A DNA stretch of 38,097 nt. Source: Candidatus Buchananbacteria bacterium RIFCSPHIGHO2_02_FULL_39_17 (GTDB lineage: Bacteria > Patescibacteriota > Patescibacteriia > Buchananbacterales > UBA6539). The DNA is taken from contig MHII01000004.1 of assembly GCA_001817425.1 (NCBI GenBank), positions 3,392-41,488 of the forward strand. The letters run 5' to 3'. A program made the translations under genes and the position numbers. Position 1 is the stretch's first letter. Every line of letters starts with the position of its first letter. The notes under the pieces are model-generated. The model searched no databases. It was given only the letters and a program-made list of their open reading frames with translations, and had not been told where the DNA came from. This document shows positions 23,005 to 30,170 of the stretch, one piece after another.

Positions 23005-23010
23005 TTTATC

Positions 23011-23039
23011 TTGACTAAATACAAAAAATATGATAGACT
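23011..23039 (+). promoter_or_regulatory. Promoter of rnpB
   Basis: TTGACT (23011-23016), 17-bp spacer, extended TGA-TAGACT (-10 at 23034-23039). The predicted start (about 23046-23048) coincides with the first base of RNase P helix P1. Confidence 0.7.
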
Positions 23040-23047
23040 AATTTAGT

Positions 23048-23545
23048 CCAAGTAAGCAAGGTGGTCGCCCCCTCACTTGGTCCGATGATTAGTATTTAGG
23101 AAACATAAATACCTTATATATTTAATCATTAAGCCAAGTGAGGGGGAGGAAAGTCCGAACACCATTCCCGATTTAATGTCGGGGTAAAATGGCAACTCCT
23201 AACGGGAGCCGAGAGTAACAAAAGAGTAGAAGCGCTTAAGACTTCTGCACTTTTGCCAAGCTTAGGGCAAGTGCAACAGAAAATATACCGCCTAAGTCCT
23301 CCGCAGTTGCGGTGGAACGGTAAGGTTGAAATCGTGGGCCCACCTTTGGGTGGGATACCCTCGCTTCGGCGAGATAAAGTAAGAGCCCACGGCCGACAGA
23401 CTGGTAACAGTCGGGTTGGTAAACTCCTGCCTGGTGCAATGCCAAATTAGGTAGGCAGCTTGATCCCGACGGCAACGTCGGGACCAGATAGATGACCACC
23501 CCCCTTAAAAGTGGGTGACAGAATTCGGCTTATTAGCTTACTTGG
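23048..23545 (+). ncRNA. rnpB: RNase P RNA (bacterial type A)
   Basis: Catalytic RNA that trims tRNA 5' leaders, about 498 nt. Helix P1 is CCAAGTAAGC (23048-23057) with GCTTACTTGG (23536-23545). The P4 strands are recognisable as GAGGAAAGTCCGAACACC (23146-23163) and ACAGAATTCGGCTTA (23519-23533). GTGCAACAGAAA (23271-23282) and the L15 CCA-binding motif GGTAAACTCC are present. P3 is unusually long: a 13-bp arm (CCCCCTCACTTGG with its complement) capped by two further stems (GATGATTA/TAATCATT and GTATTTA/TAAATAC). No tRNA or protein partner gene is adjacent. Confidence 0.96.
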
Positions 23546-23556
23546 ATAATAAAAAT

Positions 23557-23584
23557 CACCTTAATTATTGTTAAGGTGTTTTTT
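23557..23584 (+). terminator. Intrinsic terminator of rnpB
   Basis: Arms CACCTTAA/TTAAGGTG (23557-23564, 23571-23578) followed by six T (23579-23584). Confidence 0.85.
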
Positions 23585-23596
23585 ATTTGCTATAAT
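23568..23596 (+). promoter_or_regulatory. Promoter of the downstream ncRNA, overlapping the rnpB terminator
   Basis: TTGTTA (23568-23573), 17-bp spacer, perfect extended -10 TGC-TATAAT (23588-23596). The -35 box is formed by the loop and 3' arm of the rnpB terminator hairpin. Confidence 0.7.
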
Positions 23597-23602
23597 ATTT
23601 TC

Positions 23603-23777
23603 AACCGGCATCAATTTGCTGGTTCACACAAGCCGCCAGGGAGTGGATGTTATTTGGCTAGGATTGAGCCAGTCAAGCTCTCCAATAGATTAGGCGCTGA
23701 CCAAAGCCAAAAACATTTTGCACCTCTTCCGCACTCTACCTTTGGGTAAGCAAAAAGAGCTCTTGGCGGCTTTTTTT
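23603..23777 (+). ncRNA. Candidate structured RNA, possibly 6S-like
   Basis: About 175 nt with a strong promoter and a T-run end (23771-23777) but no ORF. A 5' hairpin CCGGCA/TGCTGG (23605-23610, 23617-23622) precedes a closing helix AAGCCGCCAGG (23630-23640) with its partner (23762-23772). Inside is a lopsided internal loop: six nucleotides on the 5' side and about 45 on the 3' side, the latter holding a TACC/GGTA hairpin. A 12-bp helix with one bulge (23647-23659 with 23705-23716) and a terminal GAGC/GCTC hairpin follow. Length, end-closing helix and large bubble recall 6S RNA, but I cannot confirm conserved 6S positions. It does not fit tmRNA or SRP RNA. Confidence 0.5.
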
Positions 23778-23791
23778 AATCTAAAATTATT

Positions 23792-24199
23792 TTAAATTTT
23801 TTCTGCTTCATCAATTGCCCGATTAACTAATTTATCGGCAAGTTTATTGTCAGTCCGACGGATATGAACATATTTAATTTTTTTAAAGCCTAAAGACAAA
23901 TTCCAAACCTTGACAAAAAGTGGCGCTAAATCTTTATCTTTAACCCGATACTGGCCAATCAATTGCTGTTGGACCAATTCACTGTCTAAAAATAAATCAA
24001 TTTCATCAGCGCCAAGTTCTTTAGCTTTTTCTAAGCCAAGAATCACTGCCTGATACTCTGCTTGGTTATTGGTGGTTTCGCCGATATATTTTTTAAAGGT
24101 TCGTTCTTGACCGCCAAATTTTAAAACTACGCCAATGCCGGCTGGCCCGGGATTACCTCTAGCACCGCCGTCAGTATAAATTGTTATTTTACCTGCCAT
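23792..24199 (-). CDS. rnhA: Ribonuclease HI family protein
   Basis: Degrades RNA in RNA-DNA hybrids. 135 residues, compact single-domain form. IYTDGGARGNPGPAGIG (7-23) carries catalytic Asp10; ETTNNQAEYQA (41-51) carries Glu48; LFLDSELV (69-76) carries Asp72; NKLADKL (118-124) carries Asp122. It lacks the basic protrusion of the E. coli enzyme. Its ATG overlaps the Nudix gene by 11 bases; last gene of recJ-nudix-rnhA and convergent with the ncRNA. Confidence 0.93.
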   Translation of the reverse strand: MAGKITIYTDGGARGNPGPAGIGVVLKFGGQERTFKKYIGETTNNQAEYQAVILGLEKAKELGADEIDLFLDSELVQQQLIGQYRVKDKDLAPLFVKVWNLSLGFKKIKYVHIRRTDNKLADKLVNRAIDEAEKI

Positions 24200-24611
24200 A
24201 AATTAACCACCCGTTCCTTTGAATAAAATTCTTAAATGGTAAAAATAACGGCTTAGGTAGCTTATTAACGAAAAACCAATCAGCGGAAACTACCTCTTTA
24301 GATTGAACTTTTATTTTTCCTGGTCTTTTGACTTTTAATTTAAACCAAAGGGTAATGTAGTGTTTTTTCGTTGATTTAAAGAAATCATTTGTCATTCCAA
24401 TAAATTTTGGATTGCTGGCTGTAATACCAACTTCTTCTTTAGTTTCGCGAATAGCGGTTTTAGCCGGCGATTCGCCAAAATTAATATGGCCGCCCGGCGG
24501 TGACCAAGTTAATCGGCCATGCTTCCTTTTTCGTAAAATCAAAAAATATTTTCCTTTATATTCTATTAAACTACCAACGCCAACTTGGACACGTCTTAAT
24601 TCTTGATTCAT
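24189..24611 (-). CDS. Nudix hydrolase
   Basis: 140 residues. The Nudix box is complete: G41-x5-E47-x7-R55-E56-T-K-E59-E60-V-G62-I (GHINFGES through RETKEEVGI). Typical substrates are nucleoside diphosphates linked to another group, such as oxidised dNTPs; the WSPPGGHI context recalls MutT/Ap4A-type members, but substrate is not decidable. The first codons (MNQELRR) are encoded by an AAGAATTA-type repeat, so the start may be a recent change; a later start would lose the first strand. Five bases after recJ. Confidence 0.88.
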   Translation of the reverse strand: MNQELRRVQVGVGSLIEYKGKYFLILRKRKHGRLTWSPPGGHINFGESPAKTAIRETKEEVGITASNPKFIGMTNDFFKSTKKHYITLWFKLKVKRPGKIKVQSKEVVSADWFFVNKLPKPLFLPFKNFIQRNGWLIYGR

Positions 24612-24616
24612 ACTTC

Positions 24617-26335
24617 TTAATTCTTTAACTTTAAATCAATAATTTTTAACTGCAATTCCCGATTACCATTCCATTCATTAACATCCACTTCAAAAATTAA
24701 GTCTAACTTATCCCCTATCCTTAATTTATCACACCAATGACCAAAACCAAAACCAATGGTTTTTTTAATGGCACCTGATTCTTCTTTAACCATTAAACGT
24801 AAATGTTTATTGTCCTGACCGACTGTTTTTGCCTCAACCACGGCCAAATCGGTGGCGAGAAAAATCGGCTTTGGATTTTTTTCGCCGTAAGGCATAAATT
24901 TTTTCAGTTCTTCAAAAAAATGCCAGTCGACTTCGGCTAATTTGACTTGAGTTTCGATTTCTAAACTTGGGGCTAATTTCAAATCACCCAGACTATCGTT
25001 TGCCAACTTAATCATTATTTTAGTAAATTCTTTAAGTGCTTTTTCATTTTTTAAAGTAAAGCCCGCCGCCTGACTGTGGCCGCCATAGCGGCTTAAAAGC
25101 TGATCGGCTTTTTGGATTGCTTCAATAACATTAAATTCGGCAATACTTCTGGCTGAGCCGGTAATTTCCCCGTTGTTGCGGCTAATAACCAAGCTGGGTA
25201 AATTAAATTCATCCGTTAAGCGGCCAGCGACTAAACCGACAACGCCAATCGGCCAACCATCACCAACGACAACTAAAATTTTCTGGTTTTTAACCTCGCC
25301 GATTATTTGTTTAGCTTCAAAATTAATTTTATCAGTTAATTGCTGGCGCTGCTGGTTGGTTTTATTAATTTCCTCAGCCATTTTCTCAGCCTGGGAAACT
25401 TCCTCGGTGATTAAAAGCTGATAGGCGAAGCTGGCGTGGTTAAGTCGGCCAGCGGCGTTCAAACGCGGTGTGATTTGCCAAGAAACCGATTTTTCGTCTA
25501 AAGTCGTCAAATTATTATTCATTTTTTCAATGAGTTTTAGAATACCTAAACGTTTGGTTTGATTTAAAACTACCAGCCCCCATTTGACTAAAACCCGATT
25601 TTCTTCTAAAAGCGGCTGAATGTCGGCAATGGTGCCAATCGCCACTAAATCAAGCAACCACTTTTCAAAACCTTCGGGTAATTGCTTAACGGAAAAATTT
25701 TTATGATGCTTAACTAAGCCCTGAACCACTTTAAAAGCAACGCCGCAGCCAGCTAAACTGCGAAATGGGTATTTTTCCTCATTTAAATTAGGATTAATAA
25801 TCGCATAGGCGCTAGGAATTTCCAACGGCTGATGATGATGATCGGTGATAATAACATCAACGCCTTTTTGGTTTAAAACATCAACTTCTTTTTTATTAGA
25901 AATACCACAGTCAACCGTGATCACCAAATTAGTTCCTTTTTCCGCTAAATCATTGGCGGCAGAAGCATTCAAGCCATAACCTTCAGTTTCACGAAAAGGA
26001 ATATAAACATCAACTTGCGCCCTGAGATTTTTTAACGCTTCAACCATAACCGCGCTGGAGCAAACTCCATCAGCGTCATAGTCGCCGTAAACAACGATTT
26101 TTTCCTTTTTCACGATAGCTTCTAAAATTCGCTTAACCGCTTTTTCCATCTGATTAAATAAAAAAGGGTCAAGTAAATCTTGGCCATAATCCGGGTTTAG
26201 AAATTGATCAATTTTTTCTTGATTAGTTAAGCCTCGATTATATAATAATTGCAAAACTACTGGATTAATTTCGGGGAATTTGGCTAAAAACTCCGTTGTA
26301 ATTTTTGGTTTAGTTAGCCACTGTTTTTCTCTCAT
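24617..26335 (-). CDS. recJ: Single-stranded-DNA exonuclease RecJ
   Basis: 5'-3' ssDNA exonuclease for recombination and repair. 572 residues, normal for RecJ. DHH domain motifs: VVYGDYDADGVCSSAV (81-96), VITVDCGISN (138-147), VIITDHHHQP (161-170), SLAGCGVAFK (193-202). The DHHA1 domain has the GRLTDEF and SRYGGHSQAAGFTL motifs, followed by an OB-fold C-terminus ending with the motif of nucleic-acid-binding strands. First gene of an operon with a Nudix hydrolase and RNase H. Divergent from the 36-residue ORF, only 20 bases away. Confidence 0.95.
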   Translation of the reverse strand: MREKQWLTKPKITTEFLAKFPEINPVVLQLLYNRGLTNQEKIDQFLNPDYGQDLLDPFLFNQMEKAVKRILEAIVKKEKIVVYGDYDADGVCSSAVMVEALKNLRAQVDVYIPFRETEGYGLNASAANDLAEKGTNLVITVDCGISNKKEVDVLNQKGVDVIITDHHHQPLEIPSAYAIINPNLNEEKYPFRSLAGCGVAFKVVQGLVKHHKNFSVKQLPEGFEKWLLDLVAIGTIADIQPLLEENRVLVKWGLVVLNQTKRLGILKLIEKMNNNLTTLDEKSVSWQITPRLNAAGRLNHASFAYQLLITEEVSQAEKMAEEINKTNQQRQQLTDKINFEAKQIIGEVKNQKILVVVGDGWPIGVVGLVAGRLTDEFNLPSLVISRNNGEITGSARSIAEFNVIEAIQKADQLLSRYGGHSQAAGFTLKNEKALKEFTKIMIKLANDSLGDLKLAPSLEIETQVKLAEVDWHFFEELKKFMPYGEKNPKPIFLATDLAVVEAKTVGQDNKHLRLMVKEESGAIKKTIGFGFGHWCDKLRIGDKLDLIFEVDVNEWNGNRELQLKIIDLKLKN

Positions 26336-26355
26336 AAAAATGTTAAAATGTATCT

Positions 26356-26466
26356 ATGAACAAAAATCGCAGAAAAATTATTAAAGTTTTTTGGTTTTTA
26401 GTAGCGGTTATTGTTATTTTAAGCATGGTCCTCTGGGTTGTTGGCCCTAATGCTTTAGTATTTTAA
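26356..26466 (+). CDS. 36-residue single-helix membrane protein, probably leaderless
   Basis: Basic start MNKNRRKIIK then one membrane helix (about 11-30, FWFLVAVIVILSMVLWVVG) and PNALVF. An extended -10 (TGT-TAAAAT, -10 at 26344-26349) places the transcription start on the A of the ATG, so the mRNA may have no leader. Only minus-strand genes surround it and it fills the gap between recJ and lepA exactly (one base from the lepA stop). Codon structure and hydrophobicity argue for a real gene; function unknown. Confidence 0.6.
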   Translation: MNKNRRKIIKVFWFLVAVIVILSMVLWVVGPNALVF

Positions 26467-26467
26467 A

Positions 26468-28237
26468 TTATCTTTTGAGCACCGCTAAAAAAGCTTGGGC
26501 GGGAATTCCAACCTTACCGGTTTGCATCATTTTTTTCTTGCCTTTTTTTTGTTTTTCCAAAAGTTTTCGTTTTCTCGTGTAATCGCCACCATAAAGCTTA
26601 GCGGTGACGTCTTTACGCAAAGCAGACAACCGTTCAGCGGCAATAATTTTACCGCCAATGGCCGCTTGGATTTTTACCATAAAAAGCTGACGCGGTAAAA
26701 TTTCTTTTAAAGTGGCAATAATTTTTCTCCCGACCTGATAAGCCTCATCTTGATAAACCAATGAACTTAAAGCCTCAATTTTTTCTTCCGCCACTAAAAT
26801 ATCAAGTCGAATAATTTCTGTCGGCTGATAATTTAATAAATCATAATTTAAGGAAGCGTAGCCGGAAGAAACGCTTTTTAACTTGTCGTAGAAATCAAGT
26901 AAAAGAGTGGTTAGGGGCAAATGATAATGCAAAACCGCGATATTTTCGTCTAAATATTCCGTGTTTAAATAAACGCCTCTTTTCTGGGAAACTAATTGCA
27001 TAATTCCCCCCAAATAAGCAACGGGTGAAAAAATATCAACTAGCATAATTGGTTCAAAAATTTGACTAATTTCTTCGGGTTTTGGCATTTCCTGCGGACT
27101 TCTAATCGTCAGGTTGATACCATTTTTTAATTTTAATTGATAAGCCACTGACGGCACGGTGACGATTAGATTTAAATCATATTCGCGTTTTAATCTTTCG
27201 GTGACAATTTCAAGATGAAGCAAACCTAAAAAACCGCAACGAAAGCCAAAGCCTAAGGCGGGAGAATTTTCCGGCTCATACATTAAGGCAGCATCGTTTA
27301 ATTTTAGTTTTTCAATAGCGTCACGCAGACGCGGGTATTCATTGCCTTCCTGACAAAATAATCCGGCAAAAACCATTGACTTAACTTCTCTATAACCAGC
27401 CAAAGGCGTAACATTAGCTTTTTCAAAAGTAATAGTATCACCAACGCGACAGTATTTTATCTCTTTTAGACCGGTAACAATATAGCCAATTTCGCCGCTT
27501 TTAAGCTCTGTGGTTTTTTCTAATTTTGGCTTAAAATAGCCGACTTCTAAAGCTTCCATGGCCTTGGCGGTTGAAATAAATCTAATTTTATCGCCAGCTT
27601 TAATTTTGCCGTTAAAAATTCTGACTTCTGCCACCACGCCTCGAAATTCGTCAAATTTAGAATCAAAAATTAAAGCTTGAAGCAACTCATCGTTTTTTGC
27701 CGGCGGCGGTGGAATTTTTTTAATTAAAGCTTCTAAGACTTCCTGAATGCCTTGACCAGTCTTAGCTGAGACTGAATAAATATCATTTGGCTCACAAGAA
27801 AGTAAATGGCAAATTTCGCTTCGTGTTTTTTCAATTTCAGCATTAGGCAAATCAATTTTATTAATCACGGGAATAATCGTCAGATTCTGTTCTAGGGCTA
27901 AATAAAGATTAGCCACGGTCTGCGCTTGGATACCCTGACTAGCGTCAACCAAAAGAATTGCGCCTTCGACTGCGGCTAAACTTCGGGAAACTTCATAGCT
28001 AAAATCAACATGGCCCGGTGTATCAATTAAGTTTAATTCATAGCCTTGCCAATTCATCCGTACGGGTTGAAGTTTAATCGTAATCCCACGTTCCCGTTCA
28101 ATATCCATTTGGTCTAAAATTTGTTCTTTCATTTCGCGTTGGGAAACCGTATTAGTCAATTCTAAAAAACGGTCCGCTAACGTGGACTTACCGTGATCAA
28201 TATGCGCGATAATGCAAAAATTACGAATGTTATTCAT
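26468..28237 (-). CDS. lepA: Elongation factor 4 (LepA)
   Basis: Ribosome-bound GTPase that back-translocates or assists 30S assembly. 589 residues. G1 AHIDHGKST (11-19), switch I GITIK (51-55), G3 DTPGHVDF (72-79), G4 NKID (126-129), the long domain order II-III-V, and the LepA-specific basic C-terminus (RKRKLLEKQKKGKKKM) are all present. The start ATG at 28237 lies at the inner edge of repeat element A; a second copy of codons 4-15 lies 194 bp upstream. A weak AGAGG precedes the ATG. A promoter inside the element probably drives it. Confidence 0.96.
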   Translation of the reverse strand: MNNIRNFCIIAHIDHGKSTLADRFLELTNTVSQREMKEQILDQMDIERERGITIKLQPVRMNWQGYELNLIDTPGHVDFSYEVSRSLAAVEGAILLVDASQGIQAQTVANLYLALEQNLTIIPVINKIDLPNAEIEKTRSEICHLLSCEPNDIYSVSAKTGQGIQEVLEALIKKIPPPPAKNDELLQALIFDSKFDEFRGVVAEVRIFNGKIKAGDKIRFISTAKAMEALEVGYFKPKLEKTTELKSGEIGYIVTGLKEIKYCRVGDTITFEKANVTPLAGYREVKSMVFAGLFCQEGNEYPRLRDAIEKLKLNDAALMYEPENSPALGFGFRCGFLGLLHLEIVTERLKREYDLNLIVTVPSVAYQLKLKNGINLTIRSPQEMPKPEEISQIFEPIMLVDIFSPVAYLGGIMQLVSQKRGVYLNTEYLDENIAVLHYHLPLTTLLLDFYDKLKSVSSGYASLNYDLLNYQPTEIIRLDILVAEEKIEALSSLVYQDEAYQVGRKIIATLKEILPRQLFMVKIQAAIGGKIIAAERLSALRKDVTAKLYGGDYTRKRKLLEKQKKGKKKMMQTGKVGIPAQAFLAVLKR

Positions 28238-28264
28238 AAATCAAAAAAACCTCTTTTACTATAA

Positions 28265-28387
28265 TCTCGCCCCGCGTTAAGCTTATAGATTATACCTCAG
28301 TTATTAATTAAAGCAAGCCGCGAGGCGACTCCGTGCCAACTAAACTATTTGATTTATTATTAAAAATCCGCGAGCTTTAGTGCGGGG
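28265..28387. mobile_element. CCCCGC/GCGGGG-bounded repeat element, copy A
   Basis: 123 bp from TCTCGCCCCGC (28265-28275) to GCGGGG (28382-28387). The core TTATTAA, TAAAG, AAGCCG, GAGGCG, TCCG is shared in order with copy B at 19104-19218. The core folds as GCC-GCGA-GGC, a GNRA-type tetraloop hairpin. It is inserted between murJ and lepA and flanked by 36-bp direct repeats of the lepA 5' coding region. It holds a promoter facing lepA. No ORF of its own. Confidence 0.6.
28289..28316 (-). promoter_or_regulatory. Promoter inside element A facing lepA
   Basis: Minus strand: TTGCTT (28316-28311), 16-bp spacer, perfect TATAAT (28294-28289). At the matching place in copy B the -35-like TTACTT is kept but the -10 is not. 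Confidence 0.5.
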
Positions 28388-28431
28388 TGATCAATATGCG
28401 CGATAATGCAAAAATTACGAATTTTTTCCAT
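28360..28431 (-). pseudogene. Truncated duplicate of the lepA start
   Basis: ATG at 28431 encodes MEKIRNFCIIAHIDH, the usual LepA N-terminus, then runs into element sequence (PALKLADF) and a stop: 23 codons. It starts 18 bases after the murJ stop, where the original lepA start probably was. Could be translated as an upstream peptide. Confidence 0.7.
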
Positions 28432-28449
28432 AGAACAACGCCTGAATTT

Positions 28450-30057
28450 CTAACTTAATTTTTCCTCCTCAATAATTTCTTTAGTCACCACTGGTTTTGC
28501 CGAGAGCTTATTTTTTAGAGCATCAATAAACATTTTTAGCTCTTCACTTTGAAGAAAAAATGCAACCATAAAATAAATTAATAAACCGCCTAAAGCTGCG
28601 GCACCAGTCTGAAGACTAATACCAATAAAAGTATTTAAGCCGAAATATTTTTCCATTGGATATTTAATCGCTTGGGCGACAATCGCCAACATAAAAGTGG
28701 AAATCAAAATTTTTATCGTCGAGATGGCAATTCGGCCACCGTCTAATCGTCCCAATTGAAAATGAAGGGCTAAAATTAATAAAACTAAATTCAAAATACT
28801 TGCCAATGAGAAAGCAATTGCTAATCCACTAACACCAAAATTGGGAGTCAGGGTAAAGGCAAAAATTAAATTAGCGAAGGCAGAGATCAAGCCTAAATAA
28901 AATGGGGTTTTACTGTCTAATTTGGCATAGAAAGCGCGAACTAAAACCAGGATTAGTGATTGAGCAAATAGACTGATAGCAAAAAATGATAAAGTTTCCA
29001 GGGTAATCACGGTGTCTTCCCAGTCAAATTTTCCTGCGCCTAAAATTACCCTAACGACTTGAGCTCGAAGAACAATTAATAAAGCTGAAGCGGGTAAAAT
29101 AAAAAAGAGTATTTGTCTAATCGCTAATGATAATATTTCAACAAAATCTTTTTTCTTTTTTACCTGCTGGGACAAGCTCGGAAAAACAGCAATAGCAAAA
29201 GAAACGCCGAAAAGACCCAAAGGAAAACTTTGAATATTATTGGCCAAATTAAAAACGGCAATACTGCCAACCGCTAAGGTTGAGCCAATCATGGTAATCA
29301 CTAATAAATTAATCTGACCAACCATTAGGGCTAAAGTTCGCGGTACCATCATTTTAATAATCTGCAAAACTCCCTTGTCAGTAAAATCTAAAATCCACTG
29401 ATAGTGATAGCCAAGCAGCCAGCTGGCAAAAACCTGAACGGCTAAATGGAGTAAGGAGCCAAAGACCACACCCCAAGCTAAACCGTAAATACCAAAAAAA
29501 TCAGTCAGAAAAATAGCACCAATAATAATACCAAGGTTATAAAGGATCGGCGCGATGGAAAATAAAAAAAATCTTTTAAAAGATTGGAGAACACCTGCAA
29601 AAACTCCAGCCAAACCAAGAAGGATTGGCGAAAAAAACATGATTCGAGATAAATTAGTGGTGACGTCTAACGATGATTGGTCAAAGCCTGGGGTGATAAT
29701 TTTTGTCAACCAAGGAGCCAAAAAAAACAATAGCCCGGAAAGTAAAACCAAAAATATAAAAATTAAATTAAGAATTATATTGACTAATCGCCAAGCTTTT
29801 TTGGGTTGATTTAGATATTGCGAAAAAACCGGAATAAACCCGGCAGAAAGCGCCCCTAAGATAAGTAAATTAAAAACTAAATCAGGGATTCTAAAGGCAG
29901 CGTAATAAATATCAAGTTCTCGGCTGGCGCCAAATTCTGAAGCTAAAACCCGATCCCTAAAAATTCCCAAAATTCTTGAAAGTAATGAAGTCGCACCAAT
30001 GATAATTGCCGCTGAGGTAATAGTTTTTGATTGATTTAAAAAAATTTTTTTTAACAT
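28450..30057 (-). CDS. murJ: Lipid II flippase MurJ (MviN)
   Basis: Integral membrane protein of 535 residues in the MOP superfamily that flips lipid II for peptidoglycan synthesis. About 14 membrane helices. It has the family's N-terminal segment SAAIIIGATSLLSRILGIFRD (about 15-35) with the conserved arginines, DIYYAAFRIPDL (49-60), and the SAGFIPVFSQYL motif (71-82). The cytoplasmic C-terminus ends in a charged tail EEEKLS. GGGGG(T)AAG precedes the ATG. Last gene of the HK-RR-corA-pfkB operon. Confidence 0.93.
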   Translation of the reverse strand: MLKKIFLNQSKTITSAAIIIGATSLLSRILGIFRDRVLASEFGASRELDIYYAAFRIPDLVFNLLILGALSAGFIPVFSQYLNQPKKAWRLVNIILNLIFIFLVLLSGLLFFLAPWLTKIITPGFDQSSLDVTTNLSRIMFFSPILLGLAGVFAGVLQSFKRFFLFSIAPILYNLGIIIGAIFLTDFFGIYGLAWGVVFGSLLHLAVQVFASWLLGYHYQWILDFTDKGVLQIIKMMVPRTLALMVGQINLLVITMIGSTLAVGSIAVFNLANNIQSFPLGLFGVSFAIAVFPSLSQQVKKKKDFVEILSLAIRQILFFILPASALLIVLRAQVVRVILGAGKFDWEDTVITLETLSFFAISLFAQSLILVLVRAFYAKLDSKTPFYLGLISAFANLIFAFTLTPNFGVSGLAIAFSLASILNLVLLILALHFQLGRLDGGRIAISTIKILISTFMLAIVAQAIKYPMEKYFGLNTFIGISLQTGAAALGGLLIYFMVAFFLQSEELKMFIDALKNKLSAKPVVTKEIIEEEKLS

Positions 30058-30075
30058 AAACTTACCCCCATTGCT

Positions 30076-30162
30076 TTACTCCATTTTCGCTATAATAATC
30101 ATAGCCGCAACCACGCCAGTTAGGACACCAATTAAAACAAACCACATTTGAAAATCGGTCAT
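30076..30162 (-). CDS. 28-residue single-helix membrane peptide
   Basis: ATG at 30162, nine bases after the PfkB stop; ends just before the murJ ribosome site. The product is one hydrophobic helix (MWFVLIGVLTGVVAAMIIIA) with short charged ends (MTDFQ and KME). Perfect fit in the intergenic gap and a clean frame argue for a real gene, perhaps a MurJ-associated peptide, but nothing proves it is translated. Confidence 0.45.
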   Translation of the reverse strand: MTDFQMWFVLIGVLTGVVAAMIIIAKME

Positions 30163-30170
30163 AAATCAAT

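Larger units (their letters stand above)
28229..28422. repeat. 36-bp direct repeats flanking element A
   Basis: A perfect 36-bp sequence (28193-28228, codons 4-15 of lepA) recurs at 28387-28422. The span given is the insertion unit: element plus one repeat copy. The bases just outside differ (codons 2-3 are AAT AAC in lepA, GAA AAA in the remnant). Confidence 0.9.

Noticed and set aside
23236-23499. ORFs on both strands across the middle of rnpB
   Set aside because: They fall in the RNase P RNA, whose conserved helices explain the sequence.
23603-23777. tmRNA or SRP RNA as identity of the RNA after rnpB
   Set aside because: No tRNA-like 3' end with a T-loop or CCA, no tag reading frame, and no SRP apical GGAAG-type loop.
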